Counted from the first letter of the stretch, positions 36,701 to 48,900 are shown. The stretch is 64,000 bases of DNA from Triglochin maritima (GCA_963682175.1 OY821792.1:196001-260000), one strand, 5' to 3'. Program-made: numbers and translations. The notes: generated by a model not told the origin, from the sequence alone.

Positions 36701-38242
36701 ACCTCTGAGACTCTGCCTCCGCAATCACAAGTGTCGCTAAAAATACTGCACATCCCTGCTGTAACAGTCCATGAGCCCTCACAACATATACAATAATGCG
36801 ACCTCCTCTGCTTCTGATCCCTCTGATCAGAATATCAGGCAAACCCTTCCTCGGGATCAAAATCTTCTTCTCACAGCACAAGACTCGGACATCATATTGG
36901 GACAGCCAATCCATCCCAAGTATGACATCAAAATCTTCCATCGGTAGCAAGACCAGGTCTGCCGGAAACTCCTGATCTCCCGAGACAACCGTGGCGCCGG
37001 GGACAAATCTCCCCACAGTGCCCACCAGACCCAGGGGTGTGCTGACTTCCAAGGTGGCAGTCAACATCGCAAGGGTACAGCCCAACACTCCCGTAAATCG
37101 CTCTGAGATGAACGAGTGTGTCGCGCCACAATCAAAGAGCACCCTAGCTACTGAACCAGCAATAAGAAGCGTACCTTCCACGACAGCGCCTCCATCCCTA
37201 GCCTCATCTGCCTGGATGGTGTAAACTCTGCCAGTGCGCTGCCCCTGCTGTGGTCTCAAAGGTGGTCTACCTCCGCCCCCACCTCGGCCTAGCGCTGGTA
37301 ATCCCGGTGGTCTGCTCGGCCCAGCTCCTCAGCTCGGACAACTCCTGATAAAGTGACCCAGCTGGCCACACCCATGACAAGCTCCGGTGGTGAAACACTG
37401 CCTAGAGTGAAACCTGCCACAACTACCACAAGGCTCAGGTCGTGGTGTTGCAGCTCCTGCTCCCTCGAACCGGGGCCTCTTGCCCGGATTTCCCCCAGTC
37501 TGACCTCGTGGCCGCCCAGAGAACCTACCCGAAGGCCTCCTCTCCTCCTGGTAGTTCTCCCGGTAATCACGATCGAGAACAGTAGCACTCTTCACTGCAT
37601 CAGCTAACGTGCTCGGCATATGTGTCAGCACCTTCGTCCTCAACTGCTTCCGGAGCCCTCGGACGAACTTCCCAGCTCTCTGCTCCTGTGTGATATACAT
37701 CTCGGGACAGTAACGCTCAAAGGCGTTGAACTTCCCGATGTAGCCTGCCAAGGTCATGTCTCCCTGCTGAAGACTCAGAAACTCCTCCCTCTTCGCATCC
37801 CGCACATGCTACGGAAAATACTGCTCGTTGAACTCGCCAACGAACTCCTCCCAGGTTATATCATCTCTATCCGCAAACACCACTGCAGATGTAGACCTCC
37901 ACCAGTTGGACGCAGCACCGCCCAAAACATAAGTAGTCAGACCCACCTTCGCCTCTGGAGGACAACCAATAGCACTGAAGATCTTCTGCATCTTAAAGAT
38001 CCACTCCTCTGCAGCCTCTGCATCGTACTGCCCCAGAAAGGTAGGCGCATGCTGGCGCATAAACCGGTCATGCATAGCGTCAGTCCCCGTCTGCCTAGTC
38101 TGTGTTGTCTGCTGCTGTAGCATCTCAGTCAGACGTCCGACCGTATCGAACAACATCCGACGCTCCTCCTCCCAAACTTCATCCCTCACAGTCTCACTCT
38201 CACCGCGAGTATGAGCGACGACCTTCCCCCGTCTAGGAGGCA
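33750..38242 (-). pseudogene. G2 gag-pol polyprotein with several stops
   Basis: Begins MPPRRGKVV near 38242. Gag (APTFLGQYDAEAAEEWIFKM, WWRSTSAVVF), knuckle CHGCGQLGHFIRSC, protease [29 protein letters not shown], RNase H, integrase ([42 protein letters not shown]) and chromodomain-like tail (KVRWQHHSVREATWEIEEDV). In-frame stops end the open segments near 37806, 37329, 36678, 35784, 34860 and 34386. Four of these fall where G1 has Gln or Trp and are explained by one C-to-T type change. The chromodomain side is complete and runs a little past G1's. Confidence 0.9.
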
Positions 38243-38368
38243 TCTGCCAAAGGAAACAAGACAATTATCAATATAAATTATGCATGCATGATCCTCTAAG
38301 ACCTAACTCCTAACTCAAAGGTGGTTTCTTTGGACAAGTACGCCGGAATCAACGCTCTGATACAAAAT

Positions 38369-41300
38369 TGTAACGTCCCCGAAAACAGCGGAAAATTTAA
38401 ACAATAATAAAGACCGTCAACGGTCAACACAGGGCACGTCACGAAACGACAAGATGAAATGTATATATATATATAAAGATATAGATCCACGTGTGGTGTG
38501 AATTAAATTTATACCGCAAGTGCACGGCGTCAATGGAGACGTGGCAAATACGGGTCGAACACAAGGAGGGAGAGATTTGTTATTAATGTGATTTCGATTG
38601 CGGGAAAGAAGGAGAGAAGAAATAAGTTGGTTTTGAGATTTTTAATTTTTAATTATCTAAAGCAAGAAACAAGAACAATTAAAACTAAAACAAGAACAAA
38701 GAGGTGAATTCCGTTGGGTGGAGGTTTAGATTTAAGGTTTAGATTAGAGAATTCAGAAACTTATAATAAATCATATTAGTTATAAAGCATTACATGATAA
38801 ATGATTTAACATAAACTCAAGTAATCAAAATATACTAACATGAAATTAAAATAATAACATTCATTCATCTTCTCTTCACCCTAAATCCGCCACCTCCACC
38901 CTTTGGAAGGAGTTAGAAACTCATAGAGGGAGGAAGAAGGGGTCCTAGAGACATTACAAAAGAAAAGTAAAAACAAGAAATAAAAGACAGAATTTTATTA
39001 CTAAAGTGAAGAGTACAAAACTGAAAATAAAAACAACTAAAAACTAGGTCTAAGGCCAAGGACCCTTTTACCATCGTTCTCGGGGCTATTTATAGCCGAT
39101 ACAAGGGATCCCAATATATAAATGGAACGTACACGCGTCAATACAACATTGGTAAAAATTTGAGCACACCGATCGACTTTTATGCGGCTAAATCGCCGCA
39201 ATTTGTACATGAGGTGCGGCGGAATCGCCACCTTTTTGGCTCGGATTCGATCCAGATTTTTCCTGTGTGTTTATGGTATGATTTGATCCTCCTTTGCGCG
39301 TCTGGATTGATTCTTTCCATTCTTTTGAGCTCCGAATTAATTCCTTTATATATATGGAGATTCACATTGATTTTTCTTTAGATTTTCTCCATAATAATAA
39401 AAGCTACTCGTGATTTGCAATTAGGTCCTTGACTTTTTGCAATTAAGTCCCCGACTACTTCTGTGCTTAAGTCTTTGTTCTTTTTGTAATTAGATCTTGA
39501 ATGCTTTTATGCTTGGATACATTTCCATTTGTAACCTGATAAACTTGAACTTGGTCTTTATGATAGAAATGAGTCTTTTGCACGCGTTTATGCTCGAGAT
39601 GTGGGTAAATTGCATTCAGGTCCCTGTATTCTGTAAATAAGACTAAACACATACCTTAGTAGCATTTATTGATGTAAAAGTAATCTAAATGAAAGACATA
39701 TGATGCAATGTAGGCAATGCATCAACGTGGAAGTCAAAATATACATATGAGTCAACTGTGATTACAACAGAAATGAATATACATGTAATCACTACCTCAA
39801 CGAAAGATACAAAAAGAAGACAGGATCAGATCCCGGGGGCACCCTCCTCGGTCACCACCTCGACTCTAATGTTGCTCGCTACCTGAAATGCAAACAATTG
39901 AAACATGCCTGAGTTCCCTGCAGGAACCCTGTATGCCAAACCTCCTAAAATACAAAATGGAATTAAAGACAATGCAATGCAATGCACATGATCATCCACC
40001 TCGGGCCCACAATAATACCCCTCTCCCCCTCCGCGGTACTGAACCACTCCTGCCACCACGAGGGTCAAGTCAGTCCACCGCTGCCTCACATGGGTCAGTC
40101 GACACCACTGCTCCCCAAGAGCCGCAGAAAGGAACCCTGACACTACGCTGCCACCCCAGGAGCGAGTCAGCCCACCGAATGCACAACTCGGGCCAGACGA
40201 CAGCCGCTGCTCCACCAAGAGCCGCCAGACGCGCACCCTGCCGGAACATCCTCGGCCCACCGACAAACCCCAGCAAACAGCCCAAGGTTTACGACACTCA
40301 TCTCTCACACCCCGCTCGATATGAGAGGCCAATAATACTACGCCCTCGTCGAATGTGAAATCCATCGCTCTCAAGGCCGGTAATCGACCGTTGCCTCGGA
40401 GCCGGTAGTCGACCTAAACTCGACGGCTCGCGTGTGGATAAATCCACCAACCTGCGGCAGATCGGTCGACCGCTAAAAGCACACCGGTCGACCGGTCTTC
40501 CGCACAGTACTCGGTACTGTACAAACAAGTCTATCGGTCGAACCACGCCAACCGAATTACTGACCAATCGGTCGAACAAAAGTCATCTAGCGGTCGACCG
40601 TTTGGATGGTCTACGCTATACAATATTTATATATCCGACCGGTCGAACCAATGGTTCGTTCAACCGATAACAGGGATCTCAGCATTTTGCCTAAGGGATA
40701 TTCGGTCGACCGGAACTGAAATATAGTTCGACCGAAACATCACAAGCACTCTACTGCTTAATTAAAATGCTCAGTCGGTCGACCGAAAGTTAAAGAGCGG
40801 TCGACTGTTTTGATGGTCAAAGCTCCCAACCGACTTAGCATCGAATAGATCGGTCGAACCAGGTTAAGGGCGTTCGACCGTTTAATAAGTCAAAACCCCA
40901 AACCGACCTATTCTCATTGTTTCGGTCGACCGGCTAAGTGGACCCGTTCGACCGATAACAGCATTATACCCTTTTTCCCGCACGAATCTGGCATAACGGT
41001 CGACCGTCCTCAGACATCGTTCGACCGTTTGCGGGTGCAAAACAATATAATAATAGTATCGGTCGACTGCCCACAGGCACCGGTCGACCGATTGTCGTCT
41101 TCAACCTCTGAATATGTTGCAATCCGACGGGGAATTCGACACCAACGTCGATCCCCAACACCCACAAAGCTTAAGTGAGTTATAATGAAGACTTGGCATA
41201 CCTTGATGAAGTTTGTGGACGCCTCCCAAGCTTTGACAAGTCTAACCCAGCACTTCTCCTTCACTTCTTCTCCTTCTCCTTCTCTCCTTCTTCTTCTCCT

Positions 41301-41496
41301 CCAAAATTCTCTCTCTCACTCTCTGAAACACTCAAGCAATGAGAAAAACGTTTGTTCTTAACCTAACAATTCTATTTATAGCAAAAAACCAAATCTTATC
41401 CAAACCTTCACCTCACTCTTTACTGTTCACAACTTAATTAAGGGTTAATTAGGTTTAGTTTAGGTTAATTAGGGTGTTTAGATTAAGGTTATCACA
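38369..41496 (-). repeat. G2 5' LTR with nested insert
   Basis: 3128 bp, of which 38494-39724 plus one duplication copy is a later insertion. The remainder is about 1.89 kb and closely matches the 3' LTR. Palindromes lie at 40375-41095 and the hairpin at 39905-39940. Confidence 0.9.
38494..39724 (-). mobile_element. Nested solo LTR, 1.23-kb Tat/Athila-like family (copy 2)
   Basis: Begins TGGTGTGAATTAAATTTATACC and ends CAATGCATCA, flanked by ACGTG (38489-38493 and 39725-39729). It closely resembles 16963-18191 along its whole length (same CTCAAGTAATCAAAA, GGAAGGAGTTAGAAACTC and TTTATGCTTGGATACATTT landmarks). The intact G2 3' LTR (GATCCACGTGGAAGTC) gives the empty site. Confidence 0.88.
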
Positions 41497-41601
41497 ACAA
41501 CATTATACCAAACTGAAATAAGTAAAAGTGGGTAAAAGCAGGAAAGTGTAGATAAGACATAAATATTGAAGGAAATGAGGAAATCAGGGAGAAATAGTTA
41601 C

Positions 41602-41670
41602 ATCTTCAAGCAAGCGAACTCTTGCAAAACGCCTTTTATCTGTGAAAGACAGTTCCAGTCCATCATCTAA
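41602..41670 (-). pseudogene. FPG1: FPG1 remnant exon LDDGLELSFTDKRRFARVRLLED
   Basis: A 69-nt, 23-codon phase-0 exon with AG (41672-41671) and GT (41601-41600) borders. LDDGLELSFTDKRRF matches the plant FPG1 beta-sandwich segment. It is undamaged, and its end (ED) joins in frame to PTSV of the next exon across G2. Confidence 0.85.
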
Positions 41671-42318
41671 CTGCATCCAATGGAAAAATCAGTTTGTTGC
41701 AGGAATCCGAAATAAAACTTTTGTGTTGGATATATGCAACACATTTCTTAGAACTAAAATAACGCACTAAAGCAGTATAATTTAACCCAATTATTAGTTG
41801 CAAAACTCTTGGACATCCATCACCACCAGAAAATTTAATATTAGGCTCGCCCGGAGAAAAGTAAGGGACAATGATGCCAATATGCCAAGAGTCAAAATCA
41901 TGTTGAACAACACAGAAATAGGTGGAAACAAAGGGAAAGGAATCAATAGCTGGAAGCAACAAGAATAATGTGTCTTCTTTTGTTTTCTCATCAAACAGAA
42001 AAAGAGGGTCAACTTGGAAACGAAGGTAAAGCGATCAAGAATTAAGATAACAAATCATTAATATGACAAGAATAATGTGTCTTACTGTAACCTCTTTAAT
42101 TCCTCAACTACCTTTTGTGACCACTAATATAAATTAAAACTCCCAATTTATCCTTCCGAAAAGAGAACAAACATACAAAATTATAGAACTGCATGCAGTC
42201 CATAAACCAACAACCTGTTGTACACCTATATATTTTTATAAGAATGTAATGTTCGTTTTGAATCTTACTTCCAAAAGAAGTTTGGAGTAGTTGGATGGCC
42301 ACTCATTGTCTTGACCAC
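41671..42318. other. FPG1 intron remnant; expected exon missing
   Basis: The family would have an AGAIYIKG...SKFFVE exon between the flanking exons, but no reading frame here encodes it. Otherwise plain AT-rich DNA. Confidence 0.5.
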
Positions 42319-42405
42319 ACCGAAGTGGAATGATGGAAAGGGAGGGGAGTCAAGACAAAGCCAGAGGTTCTTCCCCTTCCGATGGGCGGAGAGGATCGTC
42401 TTACC
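42319..42405 (-). pseudogene. FPG1: FPG1 remnant exon GKTILSAHRKGKNLWLCLDS...
   Basis: Encodes GKTILSAHRKGKNLWLCLDS then PPFPSFHFG, the second segment of FPG1. Immediately upstream the coding side runs into a GGTGAT hexamer repeat instead of the expected exon border. Downstream the frame continues into VVKTMSGHPTTPNFFWK and a stop with no similarity. This is the 5'-most recognisable part of the gene. Confidence 0.78.
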
Positions 42406-42407
42406 CA

Positions 42408-42446
42408 CCATCACCATCACCATCACCATCACCATCACCATCAGAT
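42408..42446. repeat. Hexamer repeat (CACCAT)n
   Basis: About six units of CACCAT abutting the FPG1 exon. Confidence 0.85.
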
Positions 42447-43024
42447 GGTCTCTCGATGTTGCCAAGGCAAGACCAATGATCCACACAGAAGCTTGCATTG
42501 CTGCATTGTTTGGTCATGGTGGACTTGGAAATTAATCTTGCCAGCTTATTCTTGAACTGACCAACAATCTGTTATTGCTTCCGCTTGTAATATAATGTGC
42601 TGATTTTTTTAACACGAACTTGTACGTACGACGTGATCCTGAAATCGAACCTTACATGAGACAATTCAATGTTGTATATGAAAACGTTAACGCTTGTTCT
42701 ATGCTTATCTGGTCTGAGACATTAATGAGAAACGTAATCTACTACCATGAATGCCACGGTCTGAAACATGTACAAAGATATGGTTTGACCGACTGTCATA
42801 GAATTGTCTAAGTTATGCTTAAGAGATTACGCGAGTAAATTCTATTCAAGTTGCAATTAAACATGAATGATTACGATCTGGATACTGAATCTGATCCGAC
42901 GGCTGAAAATAGAGATGACATTGAATCTCCTTTTTTTTGTCTTATTTTTTCCACAAAAAGTGAATAAAAAAATTTCTTCAGCAAATCTCAGAAACAGAGG
43001 TTGGGATTAGGGGTTTGGGACGGA
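42447..43024. other. Upstream region of SYT4-like gene
   Basis: Contains the probable promoter and 5' UTR of the synaptotagmin gene. No convincing TATA box stands out. No FPG1 first exon (MPELPEVE) is found here. Confidence 0.45.
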
Positions 43025-45927
43025 ATGGGGTTCGTATTGGGTGTGATTATGGGACTCGCCGTCGGGATCGGACTCGTCGTCGCCTTCGTCTACTCCGAGA
43101 ACCTCCGCTCCAAGCGCCGTTCTCAGTTGGTATAACCAAATCTCGCCTTTTTTTCCATGATGAAGTTGGCTTCTTTTTGCCCGGAATTTGTGTTTGGGAT
43201 TAAAAAAGGTGGTTTCTTTGGTAGATTGGAGTGAGAATAGTGGAAAAAGTTGATGTTTTTCATTTTTATGTATGCACCTTAGAGACGATGATCATGCGAT
43301 TTCGAAGAATGTGGTGACTGGGATCAAACGTTACTTTTTTATTGGGGTAGATTGGAGTGTTTGAATCAGTGGTAAAAGTTGATGTTTTTATGGTGGTGGA
43401 GTGTCTGAATCAGTGGTTCGGAAAGAGGGCTTCGTTTTGGACTGGAATGGGAGTAATGGTGGTTCTCTATGAATGGAGCTGGTTTATGTACCTTAGGGAT
43501 TAGTAATTATGTGAATTCAGCAAAATCTGTGTGTGGACTGTCATTTTGTAGGATAGTTAACTGTTATTTCAGCTCCTGTAAGCTCTAGTAGTGATTCATC
43601 TCCCCCTCTGTTGCTGGTATGGGTTTTGAGTCTTTTGCCTGTTTCTGTGCTTGCAATATTTTAGAATTTGGCATGTGAAATTGAGTTTCCGTGCAAATGT
43701 ATGGTGTAGACTGTAGAGAATTGCACGAAACAAAAAAGTGTGAAATTGTCTGACCGTTGTGACAAATTTTGTTCAGCATCGTGTGACATTATGCACAATT
43801 GTTGGCACAATGATGTCTGTAATTTTGTGTGGCATGTGAAACATTATGCAATTCATATGCGTCCGCACCCCTAGACTTGTGTGCATGGATGCTGGGAAAA
43901 ACAATTCGAGTCTAGTTCTTGGTATCTCCTCTGGTTGATTTTCTTTGGCTTTCTAATGTAGTAATGTTAATGGGGGTCGAGTTTCTGGACTGTGAAAATA
44001 TTTTTTGTCAATTAATTTTCAGGCTGCTACTGTGGCTGCATTTGCAAGGATGACTGTGGAGGACTCCAGGAAACTCCTCCCTCCACCGTATTATCCTTCC
44101 TGGGTTGTCTTTTCGCAACGGCAGAAGTTGAGTTGGTCATGTACTTGACTGAAGTGTGATTGCTCACTTGTCAGACCACCTTTTGTTTTTATGTTAATTG
44201 ATGTAGGTTTTTGAGATTGAATCAACTTCTTAAATCATGCAGTTAAACTGGCTCAACCTTCAGTTAACAAAAATATGGCCTTATGTTAATAAGGTACCTC
44301 TAGTCCCCTTCTTCTTGTTAAGTGTCACACTTTAAAAAGTTAGTTGGCATGTCTTTTTTTTTTGACAAAGAAACTCTTGTTTTGTCTCTAGTACATTTCT
44401 TATCTACCTACATAGAGTGTTTGCTGGTTATTTTGCCAATCCTCTTATTCAAGGAATAAATTTGTTTGGCGGTATTACTTATGCAGGAAGTGCGTTTACC
44501 TACCAAAAATAGCGATCTCTCCAGCATTTTCAGCAACTCTTATTAGCTTTTAGTAGAATTTTTAATCTTGTTTTCAATGGTGAATCCATACTTATTTTTA
44601 ACATTTACATGAACGTGACATAATGTAGAGATGCAAGTTATCATTGTTAACTGTCACAAATATATCTATCTTCTATAATATAAAAGTCATTGCCATGATC
44701 ATATCCTACAGGCAGCCTCTGAGCTGATTAAGACTTCTGTGGAGCCATTTCTCGAAGATTATCGATCAGCCTTCTTAGCATCTCTGAAATTTTCAAAGTT
44801 GACCCTGGGAACTGTTGCTCCACAATTCACAGGTTTGTGTCTGTACATGATGAATTTAAACCTAGTTCCAGGTCAAAATATCTAGGATATAGATGATAAA
44901 CTGGTTGTTTATGTTAATTGTACAAATCACTAGATATGTAAGAGTTCATTTGGTAATGATAGCTGAAGTTGCCATACCATACCAGTTGGGTGTGATGCAT
45001 CCATGAAAAATTCTTGTGTAGCTACATTGTTTTGTTAAAAACTTACAAGACAAGAAGGTTATTTTGGTTACTAGAATACTTTTCTCTCATGAAGTCCTTG
45101 TTCAAAAGAGAAACAAATGTCTCCTCTCTCCACCTTTTCTAAAGGAACTACTCATCAACATCATCAACATAACCCCAATGCCTCAGAAGAGGCTCCCACC
45201 TAAGCGAGGTAAAGGGGGTCGGATGTACGCAACCATACCACTGTAAAACAGTGAGGTTGTTTCCAATTGACCCAAATGATGCAAATGCAACTGACCATCT
45301 GCGATTCCACAATAAAAGAAATGCAGATCGTTTAAATAGTCATTTGATATAGTCCATGATACTCCAAATGTCAAAAAACAACTTAATCTTTGACACAATG
45401 GAAATAGACCAAATTACTAAATTAACTAATTTAAATTTCAATCAATTAATCTGCATATGGACAAAATTAAACCCAAAAATCAGAAAATTGAATTGTTTTC
45501 TTTCTACAATTTCTTATATGAACTATAACTAAATGAATTCCCATTTGATCATAAAAATCTCCCAATTCCACTTTTGAAATAACATCAGAAGCAACTAAAG
45601 GAATAATGTGAGGCCAACACCAACACAATATCAGTTAGTTCAGATAGAATATAGGTTGCCTTGCCCAAACACAAACGGAAGGAAAAACAACCAGTGAGGA
45701 AAAGTTGTAGGAAAGCCCTCGATACATAGCAAAATGTCCACTTTAAATCAGTTACGTTAGTAGGAGTGAGGAGAATTGTTTTTAACTTATATTCATTTTA
45801 GGTGCATCTTTGGATGCAATAATCCTAAATCTTTTGTAAGCTAAGTACTTCATTTGCTCAAATGCACACAGAGTGATCTACTATATTGATTATAAGATGG
45901 AATACCCTGAGGAAATTGTGTGTGTGT

Positions 45928-45976
<49 letters not shown>

Positions 45977-48900
45977 TTGCAACAATCTAAATGATCTCCC
46001 GCATATTTGGTTAAAACTTCACTTTGAGTTGCTGTGGGATCTTTTATTTTGCTTACAACATTTGTACCCCTTGATATCTTTCTTTCCTTTTTCTTTCTTC
46101 AGTATATTTATATATTGTCTACACAATACGACTTTGAGCTTGTAACTTAACAAGATGTCAAACCTTTGTTATTTTCCAATCTACACAATACGACACTTGT
46201 TTTGTTTGATTTCATAGGAATCTGGATTGTTGATGATGACGACAGCACTGGGATTATAATGGAGTTGGAAATGCAGTGGGATGGAAATCCAAGCATTGTG
46301 CTTGACATTAAAACCAAACTTGGTGTTTCACTACCTATACAGGTAGTTCTTTTTTCTTACTTAATTTGTGATATTAAAGTACAATTTCATATTCACTTTA
46401 ACAGATAAGATAATATATTGGTTCAACTTTATGACAAATGGTAACATCCTTTTCTTGTTGTGTTTTTAGTATTGTGCTTCATTTATTGTGGAAATCTAAC
46501 CATGGTGTAAATCTGAACTTTTTTATATGGCTGCATTCTTAATAATTCATGTGGCCATTGGAGATTGAATATTTTTACACATAAATAGAGAATCACGTCA
46601 AACTTTAGTGGATTAATCTTGTTTCTTGTTTCCATACCTGTTGGATTGCTTTGCTTACTAGGCTTCATTCATACTCTACTATAAAACATTGGAAAAAATG
46701 CACTTTTAGTCCTGCAGGCTCCATATATATATGTGCTTGTAGTGTTCTCCAAGATGGATGTGTATGAATATGTTTATAAAAGTGATTACTGAAATGACAA
46801 TCCTATGTATGGATGTTGACACCCAGGTGAAGAATGTTGGTTTCACTGGAGTATTCCGTTTGATTTTCAAGCCACTGGTGGATCAGTTTCCCTGTTTTGG
46901 TGCTGTATCTTATTCATTAAGAGAAAAGGTCAAAAGTATCGTCCAGAATAACTTCAAAGTAGGTGTATTTAGTTCGGAATGTTAGATAGATTGCTGAGTT
47001 TTACTTTTCAATGACTGCAGAAGAAGCTTGATTACACATTAAAGGTCGTGGGAGGGGAATTATCATCTTTTCCTGGGATTTCAGATGCCATCGAGGTTGC
47101 AAAAGCACATGATCTTATGTAGTTCCATTTTTTTATTACTTGTTAACCCTAATTAATATCTCTGATGGCTTCTTACAGGAAACTATACATGATGCTATTG
47201 AAGATTCTGTAATGTGGCCTGTAAGGAAAGTTATTCCTATTATTCCTGGAGATTATAGGTATTCCTTATTCAGCAAAAATAATTGTTTCTTGCTTGTTCT
47301 TGTTTCTTAACCACCTTTCTTTGTTGAAGTGACCTCGAATTGAAACCCGTTGGAACATTAGAAGTGAAACTCATTCAAGCGAGAGGCTTAACAGATAAAG
47401 ATATTGTGGGCAAATCTGATCCCTTTGCCAAGCTTTACGTGCGCCCCGTGAAGGACAAAATAAAAACTAGCAAAACTATAGTACGTCATTAAAACAACAT
47501 GGTGTCTTTTTCTTTTTGTTTGTTTTGTCTTCATCTTTTATGCGCTGACATTGAATTCCTTCAGAACAATGACTTGAACCCCATATGGAATGAACATTTT
47601 GAGTTCATTGTGGAGGATCCTTCCACTCAGCATTTGGTAATTAAGGTATACGACGATGAAGGGCTCCAAGCAGCTGAATTAATTGGTTGCGCCCAAGTGC
47701 GACTACAAGATTTACAACCTGGAAAGCTGAAGGATACGTGGTTGAAGCTTGTGAAGGATTTGGATATCCAAAGGGACACGAAGTACAGGGGCGAGGTGAG
47801 GCATATTATAGAGTATTGTAATTGGAACTATTGATTAACATCTAGAATTAGAAAGCACTGAAAATCTACACGATTATTTTTTATTTTTCTTCAAAAAATG
47901 AGTTTTTCATTTGCACAAAAGAATACCACCAGTAGTTGATTTGCTAACCTTGTTAGAAACCATGCTGGTTGATCTTCTTTTTCCTTCAGAACGAGCCCAA
48001 TTTGGGACTCTGGAATTTTTTATTACCTGTTGCAATTTCATCTCTCAAAGTTCGTTTTGTGATTGCATTTTTGTTTCCATTTTCTGTTAGGTGCACATTG
48101 AGGTTTTATATTGTCCTTTTGGAACGGAGAATGAGTTTGCAAATCCATTTGCCAATGAAAGGTTTTCAATGACCTCATTGGAGAAAGCTTTCAAAAATGA
48201 TGACAATGGGATAGCTGATACAGCCAGAATGGCCACAAATAAAAGAAAGGATGTCATCATCCGAGGAGTACTTTCAGTAACTGTTATATCAGCAGTAGAC
48301 TTGCCGCAAATGGATCTCACGGGAAAAGCTGATCCTTTTGTTGTAATCCAAATGAAGAAAACTGGAAATAAAAATAAGACCAGGGTATTTACTGGGTACT
48401 ACAATTTTAAAAATGATAGTTCTTTCCGTAGCCGTAGTAAATTGCAATCTTTTGCAGGTTGTGAATGAAAGCCTTGACCCTTCTTGGAATCAAACATTTG
48501 ACTTTGTTGTGGAAGATGGCCTACATGATATGCTTATTCTGGAAGTCTTTGATCATGATACTTTTGGAAAGGTTTGTTTATGTTTAACCTTGATTCCCTT
48601 CTTAGACGATTAGACTTTGTTAAGGTCATGAAAACAATAAAGGTAGAATTACTTTTAATTATGCCTTCATTTCCTATATTTCAGATAGGTTCCCTTCAAA
48701 TAGGTTCTTCATTCTTCCTATATCATTCTATTTGGCTCCAGTGTACTGCAAGTCTTCAAAGATTTAAAGTTCAAGCGAACTGTATAGCAATCTTATTTTT
48801 CATCTAGGAAAATGCCCAACTAAATTCAAGTTGATGGTCTAATTATTTGTATTGGAGATGCTCATTTTGCTAGTCTTTTATCTAATCAACATGATTCTGG

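Larger units (their letters stand above)
31858..41496 (-). mobile_element. G2: second Ty3/Gypsy chromovirus (Tekay-like), minus strand
   Basis: A full-length element with perfect duplication ACAAC (31853-31857 and 41497-41501). 3' LTR 31858-33754, purine tract TTTAAGGAGGGTAGAT (33755-33770), gag-pol 33750-38242, primer-binding site 38348-38368 (TATCAGAGC core), 5' LTR 38369-41496 enlarged by a nested LTR. It is a distinct subfamily from G1: the LTR ends are TGTAACGTCC and GGTTATCACA. Confidence 0.92.
10567..42405 (-). pseudogene. FPG1: Exploded FPG1-like formamidopyrimidine-DNA glycosylase gene
   Basis: Eight minus-strand segments match, in order, the plant FPG1/MMH base-excision-repair glycosylase, which removes oxidised purines from nuclear DNA. 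They lie at 42319-42405, 41602-41670, 31717-31850, 30744-30794, 27722-27801, 18478-18580, 10880-10902 and 10567-10816. Most have GT/AG borders and compatible phases. The introns now hold Copia-2, two chromoviruses, a solo LTR and a MITE, stretching the locus to about 32 kb. It is judged non-functional for several reasons. No exon encoding the catalytic N-terminus (the family starts MPELPEVE) was found between 42.4 kb and the SYT4 start. The exon normally following HFG (AGAIYIKG-type) is missing. Three exons carry +8, +2 and +1 insertions relative to the family frame. The identity is firm; the loss of function is an inference. Confidence 0.82.

Noticed and set aside
7811..41095. CGGTCGACCG clusters as a CRISPR-like or satellite array
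   Set aside because: Spacing is irregular, there are no unique equal-length spacers, and the clusters are confined to LTRs of a plant genome.
42311..42535. Plus-strand ORF with repeated Thr-Ile
   Set aside because: It is the hexamer microsatellite plus the antisense of the FPG1 exon.
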